Shown one piece after another: positions 39,609 through 52,500 of a stretch of DNA of 64,000 nt (position 1 is its first letter; every line of letters begins with the position of its first letter). Source of the DNA: Chamaelirium japonicum (Eukaryota; Streptophyta; Magnoliopsida; Liliales; Melanthiaceae); contig OX393550.1 in NCBI GenBank assembly GCA_947650365.1, forward strand, positions 116,428,237-116,492,236, given 5' to 3'. The translations under genes and the position numbers were made by a program. The notes under the pieces are model-generated. The model did not search any database. It was not told where the DNA came from and was given only the letters and a program-made list of their open reading frames with translations.

Positions 39609-41021
39609 GGCTGCAAACAAACAAAAAGTGTGCTGATGTGTGTGTGCTGAGTGGGGATGCTATGCATGCATGACCGCAACAGCCGGGTGGTGGCCGACAG
39701 GCGATGGCGGGTGGCCACTGGCCGGTGGTGGATGACGGTGGTTAGTAGCGGCAAAAGGTGAGGCCGGCGGCAAGAGGTGGTGGCATACCGCTGATTCATT
39801 CCACTTCATCCGAGTGAGTATGGGGCACTATGCATACACTGCAGTTCCTCATTCTCTAGGATCCCCTCTAGAGAGGTCATAGGATCGAATCCCGGGTTTG
39901 TCTTAACCTATCCCGGGTTTGTCTTAACCTGTGTGGCTGATCAATAATGTGGTGCTACTGTGGGCTAAAACAAGGTCTCTGGTGACGAGAAACAAATATG
40001 TGGTTGGCAAGCTGCAAACTGTGGTCTCTCTAGTTCAATGACACTTACAGGCACCGCTTTAACCAAGATAGGTATGTACTCGTAAAAATTAAGTAAATAA
40101 AGATGCATCCACTATACATGTCTACACCCAAATGTAGAACCCCACATTCTATTGGGACCCATATACTGTTGAGTTCCAACTGTGGCACCCTCGCTTCCCC
40201 CTTGGTTGGACTCAGCACACATCTCCGCGATCCCCTCCTTCCTCTTCCCTCTTTATTTTGCAGTGGTCTACACCACCAGAGCTGAGGTATGCATGGATAG
40301 GGGGAGAAGTACAGTGATGGTGGTGTAGGTGAGGTAGGCAAGGGAAGCTGGGAGGAAACATGAAGAACAAGATGGTGACATCAGATCAGGGAGGGGGTCA
40401 GTGGCGGATCGAAAAAGGAAGGTTGCGGTTATAAGTACAGTAACTTCCGTGTGAAAATTTTTTATCCTTGGTCTATCTTGAGCCGACACACTAACGGTTG
40501 ATATTCTGACCACTTGGTTCTTTCCCGAAAAGGAAAATTAAGAGAGAGAAAAAGATCACAATATTCATCAATCCTTTCCACAAAAAAACATCATCAAAGA
40601 GAAAAAAAAAAAAAAGATAATCTTAAAGAACAATGGTTCCTGGGATCTTTCTTCATACAACCCCCAGGTTCACCACAATTAACAGAGTTATCAAGGCAAG
40701 CATGACCTGCAAAACCTTTATACCACCCAGGTTCTAAGAGGTACAGCACATATAGATTAATCAACATAACATAAACAACAAATGATCACCATCTTCCCTG
40801 CAAAATTTTACCAAAGTTCAAGTCCCTTCTATAAATCGAACAGAGAAAGATGACAAAGCATACCATACAGTAGACATCAAAACACAAAAGTGCCAGGTTA
40901 AGCAATCAAAGGGTCGAGCCAGCATTTAGAAAGGACAAAGGATCACGATCAAGGGTACAATCTTATTCTTGCCTCTCTCTCTCTCTCTCTCTTTCAAGAA
41001 CATATCTTGATTACTTTTAGG
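39609..41021. other. Intergenic, no gene seen
   Basis: PPR upstream and FRIGIDA-like downstream flanks. 39860-39930 carries GGATCGAATCCCGGG followed by a tandem repeat of TCCCGGGTTTGTCTTAACCT. A short (CT)n lies at about 40975-40993 in the likely 3'-UTR of the FRIGIDA-like gene. Confidence 0.5.
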
Positions 41022-43663
41022 TTACATATAAGACTGGTGAGAAGAGTGGAAACCAGTGCCACTATAGCTTCCATAGTTGGACGGAGCCGACTGATAACCG
41101 GTGCTCATATAGCTCCCATGGTTGGCGGACCCCGTCGGCAACCCTGCAGTGTCCATATAGCTCCCAAAATTTGACGGAGCACTGTATGTGGAGGCGGGAG
41201 GATGAACCCTCTCGTCCGGGAAGTGGTACGACCTCTGCACATTTGTCTGCTGGCCGTATGACGCGTGGCTCGGCTGCTCGTAAGCTGGTGGTGCAGTGTA
41301 AGGGAACCTCTCTGGAACCCCGCCGTAGAAAGCTCTCTCATCAGAAACCCTAGGTGCAGGCTGCCTGCTATCAATAGTAAAGGCTGTCGCCATGCGAGGT
41401 GGATACGAGGGATTCACTCGAGGCCTCTTCGCCGGGAATCTAGCTGGTTCGGGGATTCCCTTTTGAAGCCTTTCTTTCTTGAGCTGAGCAACTCTTTTCT
41501 GGAGAGGACCGAGCGGGTATTCTTCTTGAAGTTTGTAATCCTCGATGTATCTGACGATAGCCCTCAGTGCACTAAGCTCCTGACTGCCAGCATCCTTCAG
41601 AACATATTTATATAGGAATCTAGGGTAAGCCGGCGATTAAGAAAAAAAAAATTGTGAACTGGATTAGGGGACTCCGAAGCTACACCATAAGACAAGCAAA
41701 TGAACACACTCCACCTCTTGGAGATCAATGTGACACTTAATAAACTGCTTCAGTTGTTTTAGGGGTTTCATTTAAAAGAGGTGAAAAGTAAAAGAATTAT
41801 TATTTTTTGGGCAAAATATATTTTACCCCCATGAAGTTTTTTTTGGTTCCAAATCGGCCACAACAGTTTTAAATGGTAGCACAACACCCCCTTCTGTTAA
41901 GTACTAAATTTCCTTTTGGTAATCTATCTAATCAAAACTGAATTGAATTGAAGGGGGGAAAATGCAGTTTATAAACTATAGGGGGGTTAAATGATTTTGG
42001 GCTAAACTTCAGGGGGGTAAAGTGTAATTTGCCTTTCTTTTCTTTTCATTTTTCGTTTTTTGTTTGAGCACCCCTTAGTATCTCAACTAAGGAGGGTTAA
42101 GTCACAGGCCCTTACTACTTACCTGCTAGAGATAGAAGCGGGATTCGATCCCAGGTCTCGGGTACCAAACCCCAATAATTTACCAGCTAATCAGTAGTTA
42201 GGTGTAAAAAGAAGATACTGTTCTTGTTTATTCTAATCGGTAATTAGGAGTAAACTAGATACCTGAGCATCGGCAGCTCCCGTATCCTCCAGAGGACTCT
42301 TCCCCAAGCCCTTCAAGAAGGCCGTCAACAAGGGCACAGGAGGAAAGCTCTCCGTAAGGTTGAAGGCATACGCGAAATGAACAGCATCAAGCGGCCTCCC
42401 ACTGTTGACCAAAGCTTCAGTCACACCTGCATGAGGCCAGGCGCCAGCATAATTAGCATACCAAGTAAACATCGACGACACCACTAACCATTCACCCTCA
42501 TCCTCTCATCATGTTGTCGTCAATACGAACACATAGTAACCTACCACAAAGAATTGGATATTAGCCACTGGGACCAATTTCGGTCAGTTTGTAGGGTACG
42601 AACCTGGCATTTTGTGTGTTAGCCCAAGAGAGCGGCAGAACTCAGGTGCCTGCCTACGACGAGAGACAGCAAGGACTAGCTTGCAAAGTTCGTCTTCATC
42701 AAAATCCGCGGCAATGCCGAAAGTGGTAAGAAGTTGCAAGAAGGCCAGTGCTTCCGATGAGTTTCCATTGGAGGCATCTAGGCCCATAGCAGCCAATTTG
42801 GGCTTCCAGTCGTCGGCAATTGCCTTGGCCCGCTGCTTAACCTCAGAGCTCACGAGGTTATCACCGCCCGGCTGGGTCACCCCCAACAGGGAGGGCATAG
42901 ACTCTATCAAAACAAGACAGTTTCTGCGTAAGGCCTGAAGGGCCGCATCACCTTGAGAGGTAGTAGGTTGGTCAGGAGGGTAGAAACCCTCCAGAGTATC
43001 CAGCACCAAACGGGCCGGTTCAGACGCGGTTTTCAATGCGATGGATAGTTCCTTGCGAAGCACCACATGGTGTTTGTGATTCTCTGAAATGAATTTCAGA
43101 AGGCCTTTCGCATCCATCTGTTCACACAGTTGCTTCAACTGAGGGCGAGGCTTATCCTCGGCAGCCACGGCATCAGCCGATTCGCCTAACCTATTATCAG
43201 ATGGATTCTCCTCTGGCGCAGGAACGGGTGCATTGGGATCGCCGTTGGCCACGGTGCTTACCTTGTTTTCTTTGCTTCCTCCGAGATCGACCAGCACAGG
43301 AAGTTCCACCTTGCATTTCTTCCGAGCCTCGCCTATAGCGGACACCGCGATGTCTTTCAGCTCCTGGAGCTGATCCAACAGATCACGTTCTTTCGCGGTG
43401 ACAACCGCCTCTCTTTCAGCAACCAATACTTGGTCCTTGGATAGCTTTTCCTTGAATGCATTTTCCTTCTCTTCTAACTCAGCAATTTTCTCCTTCATTG
43501 ATTTCTCAAGGTTTTGAAAGTGTTCTTTGACGTCCAGCAACTGTGTCTTATTGTGCAAAGACGAATCGCTGTGGGATTCCAGTTCATCGAATGCATTCAC
43601 AAGCTGCTCAACCATTGTGGTTGTTGATTCAATACTCGCAACAGTCTTTTCCGTCTCTGTCAT
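41022..43663 (-). CDS. FRIGIDA-like protein
   Basis: Three coding exons: 42604-43663, 42263-42426 and 41022-41594, with GT/AG borders and in-frame joins (598 residues). The start is the first in-frame ATG, at 43663 (MTETEKTVAS); an acceptor-like GTGCAG just upstream (43694-43700) suggests a spliced 5'-UTR. Residues 45-115 form a predicted coiled coil (EKSMKEKIAELEEKENAF). The Frigida domain follows, with LCEQMDAKGLLKFISENHKH, ARLVLDTLEGFYPP, RRNCLVLIESMPSLLG and AFNLTESFPPVPLL. The tail is rich in Ser, Tyr, Gly and Pro, with NYGSYSGTG-type repeats. Proteins of this family act in nuclear complexes linked to flowering time and chromatin; members are diverse, so a flowering role is not implied. 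Intact. Confidence 0.93.
41810..42033. mobile_element. Palindromic MITE in FRIGIDA-like intron 2
   Basis: Inverted ends GGCAAAATATATTTTACCCC and GGGGTAAAGTGTAATTTGCC, with further inverted CCCCC/GGGGG blocks. A degraded relative is at 7208-7405; those at 37447-37714 and 45770-46868 share the TTACCCCCC end style. The target duplication is unclear. Confidence 0.65.
42110..42205 (-). mobile_element. Possible SINE / tRNA-like fragment
   Basis: The minus strand has TTAGCTGGTAAATTATTGGG followed about 30 bp on by GGGATCGAATCCCG, like the A and B boxes of a tRNA gene. No poly(A) or duplication was found, so a chance match is possible. Confidence 0.3.
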
Positions 43664-44760
43664 AATTGTTTCAAGGTCCAAGGTAACAGTAGCCTGCACG
43701 AGAGATGGTAATCCACGAGAATAAATAGAAGTAAACTAGCACCTGAGTTAATGGAAATCAGATAAATTTCAGCAGCATCAAATACGGGTAGCATTTAAGT
43801 AGAACACGAGAATAGCAGGACAGATGTATAGCATTTCAAAAAACTATCAGTTAAAGTCAATAAGTACCAACAATAATTGAATTGTCTAAAGATATGGATG
43901 AAAAAGAAGTAATTTTCTAACAAAGATTAAAAATTCAGGAAAAATGAATGAACCCACAGATAGTTTTATTTATCACAATGATTGATTTGCATCTTATTGA
44001 ATCGAAGGAATAATAGAATCTAACTGTCCCTTTACAATCAGTAATTAGGATGCACCGACCACAAAATACACAACAAGGCACAATTCTGATCTACATTTAC
44101 ATCAACCTGGAAATTAAATTAGAAAAACTGGTTTTAATATATGTATCTGTATATAGTAATGATAACACTGATCAAAAGATATTTACATAAGTAGTCAATA
44201 TTTTCCACAAAAAAAAAATTTATTTTTTGATCAATCATATAGAAAGCTGAGGAAAAAACTAAAAAAGAATTTGTCAAAACAGAACCAAAGCAAAAAACCC
44301 AAACATTAACAAATAAGAACCTAGCAAAAAACTTGATTAAATTGGATATTGAAAAAAATGGTAGAAGAAATATAAATTTAGAGAAGAATAAAAGAGTACC
44401 AATAAAAGCACCAAATAAACTCCCCCGATAAAACGGAGCCCGGGGATTACAAAGCCCACTACCCAAATGATCCGTTCTTTCACCATACAAACTATCACTA
44501 ACCCACTTGAGATAATTCCATTAAGGAAAAAACCACCTAACAAAATCGATCTTCAAGCCTTGCCTCCTTACACTCGCATACAACAAGAAACCCACGACAA
44601 CAACAAGAACTCCTCTCCCTGTGGTCCTCAGTGATGGAATGAGCTGCCCTTTATAGAACCTAAGAAGACGGTGGGTGTGAAGGGTCCTTGTGAGAGAGTG
44701 AGTTAAAGGAAAAGAGAATCTGAATCCCTTTAAAGAACCCAACAAGGATGGTGCTATATT
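43664..44760 (-). promoter_or_regulatory. FRIGIDA-like 5' region, likely UTR intron and promoter
   Basis: TATAAAGG on the minus strand (44648-44655) is a good TATA box about 985 bp upstream of the ATG. The distance together with the GTGCAG acceptor at 43694-43700 suggests an intron in the 5'-UTR. The exact donor was not fixed. Confidence 0.5.
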
Positions 44761-45769
44761 ATTTGAAGAAAATGTTAGTCAACCAACCTATTTTTCAACT
44801 TTTCTCTTGCATCTTAATGTGACATGATCACAGCCGTCCGTTGGACCCAGCCCCGACTAGTAAATCGCACTCGGCCCTGATCGCCAGGCAAAGGGATAGT
44901 TGTGAAAGGGTACCAAGTCAGGAAATCGGGAAAAAAAAAAAGTTGGAAAACAGGTTGGTTGGTGATGATAGCGAGATTTTTGGTGGTCAGGTGGATGGAT
45001 CATGGGCCAGAGTGGGAAGGTGATTAAATGGAGATGGTGGTGATGTTACAAACAAGTAAGAGAGGAGATGTGATGGGTTTTAAGCTGGACCTGAGGGTTT
45101 TGAGTTGGCTGAAGTAGGTAAAGGTGTTGGTGATGGTCAGGTGTTGAATGTACTGGCTATGGTCATGGTTTGGTAGAGAGGCTAAAGGTGTACCGGTGTC
45201 AAGGTGATGGTTGTGGAGAACTGGAGATGGTATGACTCTGAGCAAACATTTGCACACTGTATCTTCAACGTCTTCAGGAGGTTTGTATAGAAGTATGCAC
45301 CACACACAAGATAACCTCATACCATGAACTTTGCTCACATATCCGAGATATGTTTTCTGACAAAGTATAAGCCAATCGAAGAAGAAACCAATATTGTGGT
45401 TTCAAATTAGATTCTCAAGTGAGTTCAACATGATGCGGATGAAGATGAGGGAGAGTAAGTAGAAGTCATTTGAAGTCAATTTTTATTTTTATTTTTAAAA
45501 GATTTATTTATTTATTTATCTAATTCAAGTTTTTTTAAAATATTTTTTGATCTAATTTTGCAGAGAAGAGCTGAATTAGGGGCATCCCGTGTTGAACATT
45601 CTATGACACAAGAGCCAGTGATTGAGGATATACATGAAGCTAGTAAAGATGATGTTGATGCACTCTTCAATGTTTTAAGAGACTTAGACGATACTAGGTT
45701 ATGATACTTGGGAAGCATCTTTAATACTTTTGAAAGGTAAGAACTTCTAAGGTTGACCTTGTTAAATTT
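44761..45769. other. Intergenic, no gene seen
   Basis: 45030-45240 has irregular GGTGATGGT-type words on the plus strand. No protein recognised. Confidence 0.4.
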
Positions 45770-46868
45770 TGGGCAAATTTGACTTAGCTCCCCCCCCCCA
45801 ATTAGATGTTATTTAGTTAGTCATCCCTTTTTTAAGCGTTATTAGACTTACCCCCCATTCCATCAGTCAATATGCTTGACTGGTATTCCACCCTCCTAGA
45901 TTTTTTATTAAATTATTTTGCCCCTTGCAATCAAGAACACAATCATGGAGGAAGAAGATGAAGAAAAACTACCCAAAATTAGCATTAAAATTTTGAGATT
46001 TGATGATTTAAGAGAGATCATCTTCTATCTCCTAAATGGGTATTTAAATATTTGGTAAAGGTTTTCATTTAATGTATTTGAGGATTTGGGAAAGATCTTC
46101 ATCTTCTTCCTCCCGAGTGGGTTCCTTCCTCACGAATAAGTTTCATTTTCTTCCTCCCGAGTGGGTTCCTTCCTCACGAATGAGTTTCATTTTCTTCCTC
46201 CAGATTGGGTTCCTTCATCACTAACGGGTTTCATCTTCTACCTCCCAAATAAATTCCTTCATCATGAATGGGTTTCACCTTTTACTCACAAATGGGTTCC
46301 TTCATCCCGAATGGGTTTCTTCTCTTCCTCCCGAATGGGTTTTATATCTTTCTCCCAAATGAATTACTTCCTCATGAAGGGGTTACTTCTTGTGAATGGG
46401 TTCATTCCCCATGAATGAGTTTCATTTTCTTTTTCATTCTTCCTCCCAAATGGGTTCATTTTCCCGGTCCTCCCAAATAGGTTTCATCTTCTGCCTCCCA
46501 AATGGGCTCTTCCTCGCAGGTGGGTTTTATCTTCTTTTTCACGAATGGGTTCTTCCCCATTAATGGGTTTCATCTTCTTCCTCACGATCCCTTATGATGG
46601 ATTCTTAACAATGGATTTGAGGAAGAAGATAAAGTTTTTCCACATGAATCGGTTTTTTAAAACCAAATTTGGAAAAAAAATCATCTCCTTCAAGATTGAG
46701 ATTGTTGACAGCGAGGGGCAGATGATCCATAAAAACCTAGTATATTGGAATAGCAGTCAAACATGTTTGACTGGCAAAATTGGACAAAATGGAGGGGGCA
46801 AGTCTAATAGCGATTAAAGAGGGGTGACTTACTAAATAGAATATAATTTTGGGGAGGTAAGTCAAAAA
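45770..46868. mobile_element. MITE with about 100-bp inverted ends and an internal minisatellite
   Basis: The left end (TTTGACTTAGCTCCCCC...TAGTTAGTCATCCC...GCGTTATTAGACTTACCCCCC) recurs inverted on the right (GGGGGCAAGTCTAATAGCG...GGGGTGACTTACTAAATAGA...GGGGAGGTAAGTCAAA). The centre (46100-46590) is a degenerate tandem array with a unit of about 30-50 bp around CGAATGGGTTTCATCTTCTT. No transposase. Confidence 0.65.
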
Positions 46869-47269
46869 ACCGTTATAATTTTGTTTCCTTTGATTTGGTG
46901 TTACTTGGTTTTGGAATTTATTACAAGTGGATAATATATATGTAAATATATTGACTTGATCTTTTTGCACACTTTTTGCAAGTTATACTTGGAAGCAACG
47001 ATTTTATTTTTGAGATACATCTAATAAAATAATTGTGCTAGCTATTTTTGACATATTTTTTATAAATTTTTAACATTTCTTAACATATATAAATTATAAT
47101 TTAAAAAATTAATTATTTTGTATAATCTTATGATCCTCAATTCGATCCTACGATCCAATTCTACAGACACTCATTCCGATCCTTGGTGGGATCTCGGTCC
47201 TAACAACTTTGGTGAACAGGCTCATAAAAGACTTGAATAGACCTAACATATATAGTCTAAGTTTTTGAC

Positions 47270-47515
47270 TAGGTATAGAGTTCATGAACAAGCTCGATAA
47301 GGGATCATTCGAGTTTTTTTATCACTAATTGAACCAAACCTAGCCTGAAGTTTAAGCTTGTTTAATAAACAAGTCAAGCTCAAACAGACCAAAGCTCAGC
47401 TTGGGTCGGATCGATTATTAAACAAGCCAAGCTCAAGTCTGAAGTTTTGGCTCGTTTAATAAATGAGTCGAGCTCAAGCAGACCAAAGCTTGGCTCGGCT
47501 CGAATCGATTATCTG
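47270..47515. repeat. Word-like degenerate repeat (GCTCGGCTCG / AATAAACAAG)
   Basis: Alternating AAGCTCAAGC, GAGTCGAGCTC, GGCTCGTTTAATAAATGAG and their complements. It is the same style of pseudo-simple repeat as the GGGTC elements, but no terminal repeats or target duplication were found. Confidence 0.5.
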
Positions 47516-47628
47516 TATTGTCAACAAAGGTTGAAATCTCAGCCGATACCGCTATGTACCGACTGGTACATATCGGTTTTGCAGCTTTTGCCAGATTCAA
47601 GACCGGTATTGTATTTGATCCCAATACT

Positions 47629-48201
47629 CACTGTTCTAAAAAGCGATCCGGGCAGCCGCCTAGGCGTTTTAGGGGATTGGCTGTTCCGCTTCAGCATTAA
47701 GCGGCACTGCAGGCGGGTTGAACAAAGGTGGGCGCCTAGGCGGGATCCGACCCGCCTAGGCGGGTAAAAGGCGGGCGCCTAGGCAGATTCCAAGCAGGCT
47801 CCAGTCAGGCGGGCAGATTAGTAATAATTTTTCAGAAAACCCCAACCCCACCATATCCCCTCCTCCCTTTTCACTACATAACTAGATATCCTAGATATCT
47901 CAAAGGCTCAAAAACTGCTCTCTTTCCCCTGCCTCGCAATCAACCCTGACCCCACCCGATCCCCTCCTTCCTTTTCATAAAACTTTTATATTCAGATCGG
48001 TTGTTTTGATGTTTACATATGTAAAACTTTCTATTATTGTTTTTTTATATAGAATTATGAATTTATATATATACATACATATAGAATATATTTTATATAG
48101 GTGGGCTCCCGCCTTTTTCTCCGGGCGCCCGTCTAGTCGTCCGCCTTCCGTCTTGAAACCACTTGACCGCCTGCCTTCCGCCTTCCGTTTTTTAAAACAT
48201 T
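47629..48201. mobile_element. Mutator-like MITE, relative of 22968-23335
   Basis: Ends CACTGTTCTAAAAAGC and CCGTTTTTTAAAACATT are inverted repeats like those at 22968. Flanks CCCAATACT (47620-47628) and GCCGATACT (48202-48210) agree at 7 of 9. The interior has inverted GCCGCCTAGGCG / GGCGGGCGCC words. It is inserted in a GGTACCGAT-word repeat that continues on both sides (47535-47600, 48205-48390). Confidence 0.6.
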
Positions 48202-49581
48202 GCCGATACTTGGCCCGTACCGATCGGTACCGGTTCGTATCGATCAGTTCAGGCCGGTGCCGACTGGCACAGACCGGTACTAACAGATTTAAGTTTTTTT
48301 TTTCTCAACCGGTATCGGTCCGTATCAGCCGGTACCTGTACGTACCGGCCGGTACATACCACTTCAGGACCGACCGATACCGTAATTTTGAACCTTAATT
48401 GTCATTCTATTCAATACGATAATAGTTCACATTCTATTCTTCTGCGGTTGGTGAAGTGGCAAAAGCATAATAGATGCACTGGCATTTTTAAAGATGACAC
48501 TGTAATCCAGTTTCCGAACCCCAAAGGTGAATAGCACATCACATAATTAGAAACAAATGAATATTTGGTACAGATGGTTTTCAAATAAAAATTACTAACC
48601 TAGAACCAACAAAAAAACCATCAGAGCAGCATATTAGTAGAAAATCATCAAACTCCAAAAACACCAACCCACCATTCTTTAAAATGGATAAAACGCGGAC
48701 CGAATCATGCAACAAAAAATAATTGGGGGGTTTTTTACATAATAGATGAATCTCAGCAGCAAATGTTTTTTGGGGGATTTTTTGCACAACAGATGAATCC
48801 CTCAAGTAGCTATAAGCAAAGATTTTTCGGGGATTCTTTTCATAATCGATGAATCCCTCGACAACCTAGCAGATTCTTGGGGGTTTGATAGGGGATCGGA
48901 AACATCAAACCTGTCACGGTGGAGGAAGGTCGCCGGTGGTGGAGGATCTCGAATCGCCGGCGGAGGAGATGGCGATCCGGCTGAATTCCGGTGGGAGGGC
49001 AACCTGGGATCGGGCGTCAAATGGGAGGGGTCGCTCCAGAGGGGGTCGAGAGGGGGCGAAAGGCGGCGCAAAGATATGTTGCTGGATGCCCTAAAGCCCG
49101 GAATTAACAGCGAGCAATACTATTCAGACATCGGGTTTTCCACCCGATGGGACCTTTGCCTTTGCCTGCAAGTCCCTGAGTACGATTCACCAGTCTAGTC
49201 AGAGTGCATTGGAGGGATGTGATCATGGCCACGTCAGTAAAACCCGGCTAAATATCATTTGGGGGTGTTCTTTTTGTTTTCCACTCAGGCACAAGAAAAT
49301 TAAGTTAGAAAATCCATTTCCCTAGTTTTTTTTGGAAAATTTTATTCATACCCCAAAAATCTGCAATTAGCCCCCATTTCCAACAAACTTGAACACACTC
49401 CGTCTTTTTTTATCATACCCCATTCCTATCCCAAAAATATCATTCCCTCTTACACCCCACCTTAAATACACCCCAGTTAAATGGCCCATCCCATCTTTGA
49501 TCATACCCCATTCCTTTTCATTTTTCAATGTTGAATCCCTATGAGTATAGGAAAGTGGGGAGGGTTATTTTGATCATTTGT
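48202..49581. other. Repeat remnants and a possible gene fragment
   Basis: 48205-48390 is made of GGTACCGATCGGTACCGG-like words. 48680-48890 contains three imperfect copies of a unit of about 65 bp around AGATGAATCCCTC. 48890-49090 on the minus strand is GC-rich and resembles a gene 5' end (Pro/Ser-rich frame starting MRRLSPPLDPLWSDP). No domain is recognised; it may be a captured or decayed fragment. Confidence 0.4.
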
Positions 49582-49596
49582 CATTCATTGATGGCT

Positions 49597-52500
49597 CTTT
49601 TTTTTTTGAGAGAGGTAAAAAACGAATTTATTAACCGAAAATAAGGATATTACAGATCACGGCTTGTCTCTGAACGAGAAAGCAGGCCACACGACCAGAT
49701 AGGGTCACACTAACAACAAACCCCTAACTACTCAGCAACCGGGGGACAGATCCACATGATAACCCCCAGTCCTGAGGAAAAACCACCAAACAAGTCTAAA
49801 TACCCAGCCTAAAACAATACTAAGAGAGCTAGATTAACAAAGCTAACTAGCCCCCTTACTCCTTGTAACCCTATCAGATTGGCCCTTAGGCCAAGATTCT
49901 TTGGCACGGGAAGAAGGCTCAATCGCTGGATTCGGAATAGTAAGAAGAGAGGGGAAATTGGCCAGGTGAGGTGGTAGCTTCTTGTATTGAGCAATAAGAT
50001 CCGGGTCAACCGCTGTCATCGCTCGTACATCCTCCCCATGATCCATCTCCTGCCCTCCAGCTAACCCTGCCGCACCCTGAGCCACGGCCTTTCGCTGAAC
50101 TCGTTAAAGAGAGGGGATAGTGATACTGGGACTACCCTCACGATGACTTTGCCTACCAGACTTCTTAGCCCCAAGAGCTACAATGACCGATCTGTCCCCC
50201 TCATTTGCTGGGTTTTTCTCTGTACCATTTTTCCCTTCGTGCAAATCAGCATCGTCTGCTGGTGTAACAACAGCATCTACTGCGAAAGGCATTGGATCAG
50301 CTACACCCACTGCTCGCGTAACGTTGTCTAAGTCCTGCATTACAGTTTCTAGTGTAACAGCACCATCAGGTGGTGTAACACCAGGAACTGCACTGCCTCC
50401 AGCAACTGCATTAGTCGCACCAAGCACAACAACACCAAATGCCCCTTCCAAAGCCAGGCCAGCATCTATAAAAGCGATGCTCTCTACTGCAGCAGCTCGC
50501 ATAACATCACTTCTCATAACAGCATCACCATCAGCACCAATCTCAACTTGCCTACCAATCTCTGCATCAGCATACATCGTAACATCACCAACTGCTGAGC
50601 AAGAACCAGCAATTTCCCAATCTTGTTCAGTGCAAGCACCCTACATAACATCAGCCAATGCCTCGCAACCAACATCAACCACTGCACAAACACCATCCAC
50701 CGCCGGCAAAACATCAGAACTTCCACCTTCCTTCGAAGCATTATCAGTCACCACTATGGGCTCAACAACACCATCATCTTCCCCTTGAGTAGCCAACACG
50801 GCATACCGGGATCCACTACCTTGACTAACACCTTGATTCGGAACAGAAGTTGTCCCACGTTTCTTGGATGCCACGTTAAACCATTGATTGACACCATATG
50901 GTTCAACAATAGTGTTGGTCAAAGTATCCCCTCCCACAAGAACAGCTTTGCCTTTCGGCACCCATCTCTTCTCTGTAATCTTAGTCCCAAGCCCCAAAAC
51001 ATTCTTCCATTTCTCAGAGATCTTTGGGTGTGCCACACAAGCCTTCTCATTATGGTCAAATGACTGGCAAGCTCTACACCGAACAGGCATCCAATCATAC
51101 GTAACGGCTTGCATGGATAAAAAAAATACATGCATCGTTGTGAGCCTCCACTTCACTCCGGAGTGCATCCTCAATATTGATTTCAACGCAAATTCTTGCA
51201 TAGTTCATCCTACCCCCTTCTTTATGAGCTACCGCTGCAGCCGTGGGAGCATCCATTCCCATTGGGGTGCCCAACACATTCTTCATCCTACTGAGCGCAT
51301 CGAAAGACCATAATTTGTCCAGAAGATTCGAAAATCTGACCCAAACAGGGATGCGAGAAAGCATTGCCCTATCATATTGGGTATCACTCGTCCACTTTTT
51401 AAGGACCAAAGGTCGTCCTTGAAAATGCCATGGTCCTCCTGCTAAAATTCTAACAGAGTCTTCCACTTCCGCGAACCTAAATAGAAAAATCCCATTCTCT
51501 CAGGAAAACATCTCCATTCCCCCCTTCGGCTGCCAAAGCCTCATCACCGTGGCTTTAAGATTGGGGAAAAAAGGCATATTCCCCAAAACAAATCCCACTA
51601 GCGAATTAGCCCAATAACTTTCTGTTTTTGCAATTTCTACCTGTGAGCATATTGCCATTTTCTTACCATCGATCACTGTCGGTTCAAAGTACTTGAGCTT
51701 GCATTCATCAGAAGACAAAGCAAAAGATCGGAATGGAATACCCCAGGCATTGCTCGCAGCCCTTCCCCCATTTCCTGCTTGTTGTCTTCGGTCTGACATA
51801 CCATCAAAAACCTGGCGAGCACCTAAGCACCCTGTAACGGTAGCTGGAGCTGAATCAGACCCCCTGCAAGAGTATCCCGCTCATGGTGGGCTTCTGGAAT
51901 TTGCTTACCTGGCATTACTGCTCTACCCTTATGGACACCACCAGCAACTGCAGTGTTACACAGGCCTGCACTTCCAGCAACTGCAGTGTTACACAGGCCT
52001 GCACTTCCAGCATCTGCAGTGTTACACAGGCCAGGCAATCCATCGAACACGTTATCAGCACCAATAAGTACTGCATTGTCATTATTGTCTCCATTACCCT
52101 TCCATGCCGAAGTCTTGGAGCGGGGGCTATGAGAAGAGTACTGCAATGGCGGGAAATCCTCCACTTCTACCCCAACTAATCTCGGGCCCACCTCAGTAAA
52201 ATCACTAACAACAGCTCTGGTTTCCGAAAGCACTAATTGTCGTTCAAAGGGGATAGAGCTGGTCACCGATCCTATAGATCCTGATCTGAATCCCACTCCT
52301 CCAAGCCCCAGAAAGCTGGATCCCGAAGCACCCTTGCCATCAATCTTAGATCCCGAAGCACTATTACCAACTGAACAAGAAGCATCATTGCCATCCGATT
52401 TCAGATCTGTACCACCTTCATCAACAAACTGGGACCCCAATCCATTGTCACCCGCAGACCTGGGCACCATTCCCCCAAGACCAAGACCATCTCCCCTCCG

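Noticed and set aside
38872-39624. 250-codon frame overlapping the PPR gene
   Set aside because: Shadow of the GC-rich PPR coding sequence in another phase, Pro/Arg-rich with no domain; the DYW PPR frame is clearly the real one.
39855-39935. tRNA or SINE suggested by GGATCGAATCCCGGG
   Set aside because: No matching A box at the right distance, no clover-leaf and no A tail; only a local tandem repeat is visible.
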